Assembly (NCBI GenBank): GCA_005793025.1
Contig: SXQI01000183.1
Span: 1 to 17,228, forward strand
From: Verrucomicrobiales bacterium
Lineage (GTDB): Bacteria; Verrucomicrobiota; Verrucomicrobiia; Limisphaerales; SXQI01
Reading direction: 5' to 3'
Length of the DNA stretch: 17,228 nt
The notes beneath the pieces are model-generated. The model was not told where the DNA came from, did no database searches, and was given only the letters and a program-made list of their open reading frames with translations. Each line of letters opens with the position of its first letter. Within the stretch, counting starts at the first letter, position 1. Position numbers and translations under genes: made by a program. This document shows positions 6,347 through 13,089 of this stretch, piece by piece.

Positions 6347-9300
6347 AGGCACTCCAGCCACGTTTGGGACGATCGCAGAACCTGACTCGGAATCAGCCCT
6401 CACCCAAGGCAGGTTGTTCCAATTCTTGAGGTCAGTGGATGACCTGAGCCGATAAAGTCTGCCTAGAACCGCATCCCACTCAAATTGTAATCGACCTCCG
6501 TCCAGCATTTCTGGCAGACCGAGCTTAAGTTTCGAATCCGAGATACTTGGATCGGTTCCTGCAATAAACTCCGCATAGTCACTCTGACCATCAGCGTCAG
6601 AATCCGTTTGAATCGAACGATCATTGGATACCGCGTCGAAATGTTCCAGTTCCCAGAGGTCGGAGATGGAATTGTGGTTGGAGTCCGGAAAAGTGTAAAC
6701 ACCCGTGACCGTAAGGGTATTGGTGGTAAGGACATGGGTCTGGCGAGGAGGTGTGATGTAGTAAGGAACCGGACCCCAATGGGCCACATAAGTTCCAGCA
6801 AGGAGCTTGGAAGAGGTCCAAGCCTGTCCTTCGCCACTTGTTATCTCCGGACCTTCTAGAACAAAGGTAGCTTGGGAAAGATTATTGGTGACGTTTATTT
6901 TCCCTCGAAAAACATTTTTAACCTCAATTGAAATATCATCCACAAGCCATCCGGGATGCGGGTTAACCTCGTCGCTGATATCAATCAATAAGTAATGCCA
7001 AACCAGTTGGATGATTTGTCCAACATACGGAGTGAGGTCAATTTCCTCCTTTTGCCATTTGGGTGCGAGGTCGTAATACGTCGCGGCAATGATTTGCGCG
7101 GGTGCATTATTGGTCAAAATCCAAAGCTCTGCGGATTCTATGGTGGCCTCAGCGGTAAAATCGTAGGCCGTCCAGAACTTAAGGGTTGCCGAATTTCCAC
7201 CCACCAAATCAATGACAGGGCTTACCAGATCGCTTGAAACCATAGTGATCGCCTCATCTGAAAGGTTACTCCCCCATGCCTTCGTTCCCGAATGAGCCCC
7301 AATCGACAGACCGTTGGCAGGGCTACCCAAGGACCATTCTGTGTCACCTGCTTCGCCGAGGTCTTCCAGCATTTCCACAGTCCATCCCGGAGCCCCAGCC
7401 TCAAAATCGAGAAGGATGGGTGGTTTCAATGGAACCAACGTACGGAAGGTGAATAGTTTGCCATCATTCTCATCCACGGTTGCATTCCCTGCCTGATCAC
7501 GGCTAACGACGCGAAAGTAATAAGTATGGTCGGGTTGAAGGTTGTTCAAAGTAACCGAGTGCGAAGTCTCAAACGGCGGCGTGAACGAACCGAATCCAAG
7601 CAGTTTTGATTCCCCATACTGAACCAATGCGTCCGTGGCCTCACTCGTATTCCAAGTTACAATCGCTGACGTATAGTCAGAAAAAACCTCGATCCCCGTG
7701 ATCTGGGATGGCGATCCATCAACCTCCGCGATTGCTTGGACTATACTGCCAGATGCGCCCTGGGCGTATTCTCCCCAAACCAAATCGCCGTCTTTCACTT
7801 TCAACACCGCCAATGGAGGAATCCCAACTATGTCCTTAGCGACGAGTGAAATGGAACCCCGGAATAAACCTGACTGAACCGTTGGTTGAAGATTCAAAAC
7901 CACTCCGCTAGCCTGACTCTCACTGTAAATTCGGATGCTGGCATTGGTTAACCCCACCAAATTTGAATCCGCCACTTCAACGGTTGCTAACGAAGGAATC
8001 GGGTAAGCAGTCCGATCCAGCGAGATACTGGCTAGACCGTTGACCCCCGGCGCGAGAAAACTAATGAAATTCCTCAGGAGATTCGCCCGATTATTCGGCG
8101 GTGGGGCGTCAGCGGGGATTGCCTCCAACGGAAAGGAAGCGAAAATAACACGGTTTGTGCTATCCACGCCTGTCCTCGGATATCGAATAGCTACCGTCCG
8201 ACCCGACAGCGGTTCAAACAAAATCGGGGTAGCATCAAAAGAAGGAGTAAAAGTGTCACCTACATCGGGTCCGATCTCCGCAATGATCAAATCTAGAATA
8301 GGGAACCTAGTCCAATCCATGGGTATTTCGATCCCCGCGCTGATCGATTCCGTGTCATAACCTAGAACGTAGGGAATCCCAATATTTTGATCGCAGTCGG
8401 TACAACCACCGATCCCGAAAAGGGGATCGGGCTCGAAGTGCTCCACATGTAAGACGTTAGAAACAAAAGTCGGAGAGGGGTTCCGTTCGAGAATCTCAGC
8501 CGAGGCCAGCAACAAGGATCCGCCGCGCGCAAGATAATTGGTGAGATTCCGCTCAGTCGCCGTGTTGATCGTCGTGCTTGGGCCACCAAGGGTATTGTAA
8601 ATACTGTCGTTGATCCGCCAAATCACGACTCTGAACGGTGTCAGGTCCTCCAATTTTGGAAGTTTATCCTCGGTTGCATCAAAGACTTCGTAGCTCACTC
8701 CGATCTGATCCAATGCATCGGTGTATTCTGTGATCGGCAATTCGTCGCTTTCATCCTCCAACCCATGCACATAATTATTAACTAGAAGGATGGTTGCAGC
8801 AGACTTTGAGACGAAGGAAAAGGGAACCTGTCCATTTCGATTAGTAGAGGTATTTCCGGCTACGTCCGTGGCTTCAATCACAAAAAAATAGGGAATGCCA
8901 GGTCCGTCCGTAGGAATCGAAAACTCATGTTGCGTCGTAAAAACTAGGTTGGTTTGAACCGTTAGAACGGCGACGTTCGTTCCGTATCGCAACCTAGAAA
9001 CAGAGGGTTCGTCCGTCTCCCATCTCACATTAACCCGACCATACCGATTCGTTGTGATGAGGGAGGACACGACAGGGGTTAACAAATCTGCGCGAGCGGT
9101 ACTTTCTACTATTCTGGCAGGCGAAAGGTCCACGAAGCTGGCTGTAATCGTGTCGCCATTGACGATATGCAACTTCCCGTCATCGGTGAGGGGTGTGGAA
9201 ACAACCCCAACGAATCCTGTGAACACCCCTCGATTCCCGAACGGCTCAAGGAGGACATTCATTCCTGCAGGTTGAGTGGCACTCGCAATCCTGATTGTTT

Positions 9301-11509
9301 GAGGAGGTTTTCCAGCTAAATCGAAATCGATCAATTTAAGCTTAATAACGCTCGGCGCACTATAGGCAGGCCGGTCGAACGCGATCACACCTTCTCCTGG
9401 GAGCGGAAGATCTCCCGAAACGACCAGAGCAAAATCCTGATCCCAAACGGCGGGTGTTTCTCGAAGCGCGTCCTCGGCTATTACTCTCGCGATCACTCGA
9501 ACCACGTATTCCCCTCGCTCCGGTTGGCCAATGTGCACCCCTTCCACATTGTTCAAATTGTCGAACCCAAGTGCAAACGGCACCGATTCGCCTTCATCGA
9601 ATTGATTTCCGTGATAGACAACGCCATTCGGCGAAACCACCTCCAAATCGAGATCGTTCACCAGTGCCCGCGCCACAGCGGGAAACCCCGGAACATCGGT
9701 ATAAGTCATCGTGATTTTTAGCGGCCGATCCTGACTCGAAATCACTACTCGGTGTTCAAATACTCCTCCTTGAATTAGGCGGTTGGTTTGCTCAATGAGC
9801 TCAAAATGCGTTGCAGACCCGATGAGTTGCGCCAAATCCAGTCTCCCCCACCCTTCGTCGTTGTTGGGAATCGGTGTCGTGTCAAAACTATCATCCATAT
9901 CCACTGCCGAGTTGATCAATGCTGCTTTGACCAACGCAGGAGAAGGGGTCTGACCTTGGTGTAATTGTCGAAAAGCCTGCACAAAAACTGCTGCCGCTCC
10001 GGAGACATGAGGACCGGCTTGGCTGGTGCCACCTTGGAATTGGTAATACTCAGAAATTGGCTGCCACGCATTTTCGTCGGTCGCGGACTCCGATTGCAGG
10101 GAGGCAATCCAAGTCCCCGGAGCCACGAGATCAGGTTTTATTCGCCCGTCTGCGCAAGGTCCACGCGAGGAAAAAGCAGCCATGGTGTCAGGACCATCTG
10201 AGTATCCAAAGATATCTGGTCGGTTGCTCCCCGATGCTCCCGTGGCGATCACATTTTTTCCGACTGCTGGACTGCCGATGGTTTGTTCCCCTGCTTCCCC
10301 GGCGTTACCTGCTGAGAACTCGAGAATAAAAGGGACATCAGGACGACCTAAAGTTTGATCATGAAACCGGTTCGCGTCCCGGACCAACGCATCAAAAAGC
10401 ATCGCACTCGAATCATAAATGCCTTGGGTGTCGTCCCCCCAACTGTTGGAACCAATCACCGCACCGACCCTGCTCGCATCCCGAACTAGATCGGCTAAGT
10501 TCTCGGGAGGTTCATACCCACCCTGACCATCAAAAATCCGTTGAGCCACGATGCGAGCCTTCGGAGCCACCCCGATTCCATAATAAAAACCCTCCTCGTC
10601 CACCTCCCCTACAGAACCATTTCCAGCAATGATCCCCGCACAATGCGTCCCATGACTGTGTTCATCAGCTGCGGACGCTAGCCCACCGTAGTAGAAGAAG
10701 GCATCCACGCGACCGAGAAGGTCAGGATGCATATCAGAAGCCGTTCCATTGTTTAATCCCGAATCCGCAACCGCAACGAGCACTCCATCCCCGTCGAATC
10801 CTAAATCCTGCATAGCACTCCCCGGATTATCGGAAATTCCCCCTACGATTTCAGACGAGACCTCATCGTATAGCTTGGGATTGGGAGCTCGTTCGATCCA
10901 GAGGACCGCACTGGATCGAGTCAGTGCCTCTAATTGATGGTCACTTACCCACCCTTGCATTAACGAACCCAGATCACTCCGGTTTAAAGTCCGTAACCCT
11001 TTGAGAACCTGACGAGTTGCCAACATTTCTCGCATTCCCAAGCCAGGGGCGAGAATAACCCGAACCTCAATCGGCTTGTGAATGGGGACAGGTCCGAGTT
11101 TTGGAAGGTGCTCCTGAAGTTTTGGGTCCAGTTTGTAACTTGGCTTAAATTCCCCAACCCAACGAACCAATGGATTCGCTTGGATCAAACCAAGCTCCAC
11201 ATCCTTCAGCCGAACCACGTAAGCAAAATCAGGAACCGCCCGAATCAGTTCCACTCCTAACGCCTCGAAATCGTTCGCAACCCGGGCCGACACCGCCCCC
11301 TCGAATTGGACGATAAACAGTCCAGAAACAGGGTGAGTGATCCCTTGCGGATGGAGATTGCCTCTTGGGATTAACTTATCCGGAGTCGAAATTGTCTCGT
11401 TTCGTAACCAGATTTTTTCCTCCCCTCCGGCGGTGCCAGACACCAGCGCAACGAGGGACAAGGTCAGAAATACTACCCCCCTGAAACTAACCCAGCTCCA
11501 ACGGTTCAT
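6314..11509 (-). CDS. large secreted multidomain subtilisin-like (S8, KP-43 type) serine protease
   Basis: From the ATG at 11509 the protein has 1731 residues. It starts with a clear signal peptide (MNRWSWVSFRGVVFLTLSLV, then an Ala/Gly-rich cleavage region). A pro-region follows to about 220. The S8 domain (about 235-565) has the complete triad: D249 (VAVADSG), H286 (HSHGTHCAG) and S496 (GGTSQAGPHVSG), plus the oxyanion Asn402 (SAGNAG). The next 140 residues (LVNDLDLEVVSPNG) resemble the beta-barrel of KP-43-like proteases. After that come a beta-sandwich plus fibronectin-III-like module (about 708-900), a glutamine-amidotransferase-like fold without a visible nucleophile (about 905-1155), and a second copy of the sandwich-FnIII module (about 1160-1358). 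Last come a MAM/LamG-like region (about 1368-1530), a PEGA-like segment, a TSP3-like Asp-rich stretch (DSDADGQSDYAEF) and a C-terminal module ending FQIEVQP. It probably degrades extracellular protein. An in-frame ATG at 11542 would add 11 residues and blur the signal peptide. Confidence 0.93.
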   Translation of the reverse strand: MNRWSWVSFRGVVFLTLSLVALVSGTAGGEEKIWLRNETISTPDKLIPRGNLHPQGITHPVSGLFIVQFEGAVSARVANDFEALGVELIRAVPDFAYVVRLKDVELGLIQANPLVRWVGEFKPSYKLDPKLQEHLPKLGPVPIHKPIEVRVILAPGLGMREMLATRQVLKGLRTLNRSDLGSLMQGWVSDHQLEALTRSSAVLWIERAPNPKLYDEVSSEIVGGISDNPGSAMQDLGFDGDGVLVAVADSGLNNGTASDMHPDLLGRVDAFFYYGGLASAADEHSHGTHCAGIIAGNGSVGEVDEEGFYYGIGVAPKARIVAQRIFDGQGGYEPPENLADLVRDASRVGAVIGSNSWGDDTQGIYDSSAMLFDALVRDANRFHDQTLGRPDVPFILEFSAGNAGEAGEQTIGSPAVGKNVIATGASGSNRPDIFGYSDGPDTMAAFSSRGPCADGRIKPDLVAPGTWIASLQSESATDENAWQPISEYYQFQGGTSQAGPHVSGAAAVFVQAFRQLHQGQTPSPALVKAALINSAVDMDDSFDTTPIPNNDEGWGRLDLAQLIGSATHFELIEQTNRLIQGGVFEHRVVISSQDRPLKITMTYTDVPGFPAVARALVNDLDLEVVSPNGVVYHGNQFDEGESVPFALGFDNLNNVEGVHIGQPERGEYVVRVIARVIAEDALRETPAVWDQDFALVVSGDLPLPGEGVIAFDRPAYSAPSVIKLKLIDFDLAGKPPQTIRIASATQPAGMNVLLEPFGNRGVFTGFVGVVSTPLTDDGKLHIVNGDTITASFVDLSPARIVESTARADLLTPVVSSLITTNRYGRVNVRWETDEPSVSRLRYGTNVAVLTVQTNLVFTTQHEFSIPTDGPGIPYFFVIEATDVAGNTSTNRNGQVPFSFVSKSAATILLVNNYVHGLEDESDELPITEYTDALDQIGVSYEVFDATEDKLPKLEDLTPFRVVIWRINDSIYNTLGGPSTTINTATERNLTNYLARGGSLLLASAEILERNPSPTFVSNVLHVEHFEPDPLFGIGGCTDCDQNIGIPYVLGYDTESISAGIEIPMDWTRFPILDLIIAEIGPDVGDTFTPSFDATPILFEPLSGRTVAIRYPRTGVDSTNRVIFASFPLEAIPADAPPPNNRANLLRNFISFLAPGVNGLASISLDRTAYPIPSLATVEVADSNLVGLTNASIRIYSESQASGVVLNLQPTVQSGLFRGSISLVAKDIVGIPPLAVLKVKDGDLVWGEYAQGASGSIVQAIAEVDGSPSQITGIEVFSDYTSAIVTWNTSEATDALVQYGESKLLGFGSFTPPFETSHSVTLNNLQPDHTYYFRVVSRDQAGNATVDENDGKLFTFRTLVPLKPPILLDFEAGAPGWTVEMLEDLGEAGDTEWSLGSPANGLSIGAHSGTKAWGSNLSDEAITMVSSDLVSPVIDLVGGNSATLKFWTAYDFTAEATIESAELWILTNNAPAQIIAATYYDLAPKWQKEEIDLTPYVGQIIQLVWHYLLIDISDEVNPHPGWLVDDISIEVKNVFRGKINVTNNLSQATFVLEGPEITSGEGQAWTSSKLLAGTYVAHWGPVPYYITPPRQTHVLTTNTLTVTGVYTFPDSNHNSISDLWELEHFDAVSNDRSIQTDSDADGQSDYAEFIAGTDPSISDSKLKLGLPEMLDGGRLQFEWDAVLGRLYRLRSSTDLKNWNNLPWVRADSESGSAIVPNVAGVPTQWFQIEVQP

Positions 11510-11844
11510 CCAAGGTGGTGGACGGCAACACAAAACGGGCATATTAGTTCAGAGAACAACCATTGGTTAAACAGTTGCAAGTTAGCTAACAGTAGAGCAA
11601 AAAACGTACCGAAGCAATGAGGTCGATTAACCTTGGCAAAGTTAGTTCTGTAGAAAACAGCACTTACCCAAAACCACTGCAGCACTAGGAATTGTTCATG
11701 TGTGACAATGAACGCACACTCGTCAAAAGTGGTTCTTGGCTTTTTAATGCAAACCAATAATCTTGGTTAACAGAACTTGCGTGACATTTGTGGTTGACCC
11801 CCAACTGAAAGTAATAATACGTGATTTAGTTTCTTAAAGCTCTT
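11510..11844. other. divergent intergenic region between protease and pilin genes
   Basis: This gap of about 335 bases separates two divergent genes and must hold control signals for both. Visible elements are a perfect 10-base palindrome GTTAGCTAAC (11581-11590), an inverted repeat GTTCAT/ATGAAC with an 8-base loop (11694-11713), and three GGTTAA-containing sites (11563-11574, 11627-11632 reversed, 11763-11773). No RNA gene and no convincing coding frame was found. A clear minus-strand promoter for the protease could not be identified. Confidence 0.5.
11794..11820 (+). promoter_or_regulatory. tentative promoter of the pilin-like gene
   Basis: TTGACC (11794-11799), five of six to the -35 consensus, is followed 15 bases later by TAATAC (11815-11820) in an AT-rich stretch. 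The spacing is shorter than the ideal 17 and the -10 is imperfect. The leader to the ATG at 11845 would be about 18 bases. Confidence 0.27.
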
Positions 11845-12654
11845 ATGAAAAACCGTCCTGATTATCGCCTCCAAGGGCTTCCAGAAAAACGCCAGAATGC
11901 CTTTACCCTCATCGAATTGCTTGTGGTTATCGCCATCATCGCGATTCTAGCTAGCATGCTGCTTCCCGCGATTTCGAAAGCCAAAGATCGGGCGATCATC
12001 ACTATCGACGTCAATAACAACCGCCAAGAGATGTTGGCTCAGGTTATGTATGTGACCGATAACGCGGATTACTTGGCTTTTCCCGGGTGGGGCTTAGCGG
12101 ATGCAAGCTGGGCACACGGTCCAAATTTGCCCGGTGGCGGAGGAGCGGTTGCCGGATTGCAACGAAGAATCACCAACCAGTTGGAAGTTTTTAAGAAGGG
12201 GCAACTTTACCCTTACCAAAAGAACCCAAAAATCCTCATGTGCCCCATGGACAAGACGAATGGATCCCTAGGAGTTCTATTCGCTCAACGCGAGGTCGTG
12301 ATCTCGAGCTATGTCTGGAATGGATCCGTTTGTGGCTATGGTGCACTCTCCGGTCAAAAACCCAACACCTACAAAGCAACAATGTTCAAACCGACCGATG
12401 TATTGCAGTGGGAGACTGACGAGCTAACACCGTTCTTTTTCAACGACGTGTCCAGCTTCCCAACTGAGGGAATCTCCCAACGACACTCTGGAGGAAAAGT
12501 AATCCGAACAGGATTGGACGTCAAAGGGGGAGCGACGGTTGGGTTGATGGGGGGCGGAGTTCAGTTTTTGAAGTATTCCGCGTTCTTAAAAATGGCAAAT
12601 CAAGCGATCAAGAATGATGTCTGGAATAGCCCAGGAACCAAGAATGGCCGTTAA
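11845..12654 (+). CDS. prepilin-type N-terminal cleavage/methylation domain protein (pseudopilin-like)
   Basis: This 269-residue protein has a type IV prepilin/type II secretion pseudopilin N-terminus: a basic 19-residue leader, then NAFTLIELLVVIAIIAILAS. A prepilin peptidase would cut after A19, before F20. The mature Glu5 (E24) needed for methylation and assembly is present, and the hydrophobic helix runs to about residue 40. The leader ends in Ala instead of the usual Gly, a variant I associate with Verrucomicrobiota and Planctomycetota. The C-terminal part ends RHSGG...GGATVGLMGGGVQFLKY. This aligns in spirit with the 'RH..G......DGHV..L' ending of the DUF1559-like pseudopilins common in these phyla, but the DGH is replaced by GGG. 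No pilus or secretion genes are adjacent. It overlaps the following lipoprotein gene by 11 bases. The role is probably a cell-surface or type II-like pseudopilus component, unproven. Confidence 0.85.
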   Translation: MKNRPDYRLQGLPEKRQNAFTLIELLVVIAIIAILASMLLPAISKAKDRAIITIDVNNNRQEMLAQVMYVTDNADYLAFPGWGLADASWAHGPNLPGGGGAVAGLQRRITNQLEVFKKGQLYPYQKNPKILMCPMDKTNGSLGVLFAQREVVISSYVWNGSVCGYGALSGQKPNTYKATMFKPTDVLQWETDELTPFFFNDVSSFPTEGISQRHSGGKVIRTGLDVKGGATVGLMGGGVQFLKYSAFLKMANQAIKNDVWNSPGTKNGR

Positions 12655-13057
12655 TCGTTGGTTGACTATGAACAATAAGTTGGGCCGTGCCCTGTTTGCG
12701 GTTACATTAGCCTCACTGACTGCGTTCTCAGGGTGCAGCAAGAGTGAACCGGACCTCAGCCCTGCCGAAAAGGCCAAAGCGAAAGCTGAAGAGGCAGCTA
12801 ATCCATCATTCGCTGTAGCTCAGGAAATTGACGAAGCCTTAAAGAAACGCGAATTCGAGAGTGCGGCAGCGCGACTCATCGAGGCTCAGGCGATCGCTGG
12901 TCAGGGAATGCTGAGCGAAAAAGACGCAGCCCAAGTCCGGGATTCAATGCGGGATGTTCAAAGTCAATTGGCCGCAGCCGCTGCCCGAGGAGATCAGAAA
13001 GCCATTCAAGCGATCCAGATGCTTAAACTCTCCGCCTCCGGGACAATGCTCCGCTGA
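12644..13057 (+). CDS. small predicted lipoprotein
   Basis: A 137-residue exported protein with no family I recognise. After a short basic region (NRWLTMNNKLGRA), a hydrophobic stretch ends in AFSGC, a lipobox-like site with C31 as the predicted lipidated residue. Ser at +2 favours the outer membrane. The mature part is Ala/Lys/Glu-rich and probably helical: DLSPAEKAKAKAEEAA, then EIDEALKKREFESAAARLIEAQ and DVQSQLAAAAARGDQKAIQAIQML, which resemble short alpha-helical hairpins. The ATG at 12644 was chosen because AGGA (12633-12636) sits seven bases upstream. An ATG at 12668 gives a more compact signal peptide and is a real alternative. The start overlaps the pilin-like gene by 11 bases, suggesting translational coupling and a shared location at the envelope. 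Confidence 0.72.
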   Translation: MAVNRWLTMNNKLGRALFAVTLASLTAFSGCSKSEPDLSPAEKAKAKAEEAANPSFAVAQEIDEALKKREFESAAARLIEAQAIAGQGMLSEKDAAQVRDSMRDVQSQLAAAAARGDQKAIQAIQMLKLSASGTMLR

Positions 13058-13089
13058 CCGTTCCTTATTTCACCATCACAAGGAACGGT
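13057..13089. terminator. perfect palindrome across two convergent stop codons
   Basis: ACCGTTCCTT (13057-13066) and AAGGAACGGT (13080-13089) form a perfect 10-bp stem with a 13-base loop. The left arm includes the last base of the lipoprotein stop (TGA, 13055-13057) and two bases of the complement of the PPC gene's TAA (13065-13067). It could serve both transcripts. Neither strand has a following T-run, so Rho-independent termination in the classic sense is not assured. Confidence 0.5.

Noticed and set aside
11506..11757. 83-codon minus-strand open frame in the protease/pilin intergenic region
   Set aside because: It has no recognisable domain and no ribosome-binding site, its composition is like noncoding DNA, and it overlaps the protease start.
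11763..11782. TTGGTTAACAGAACTTGC upstream of the pilin gene as a sigma-54 promoter
   Set aside because: The GG and GC are separated by 12 bases where 10 are required, and the -24 part is not TGGCAC.
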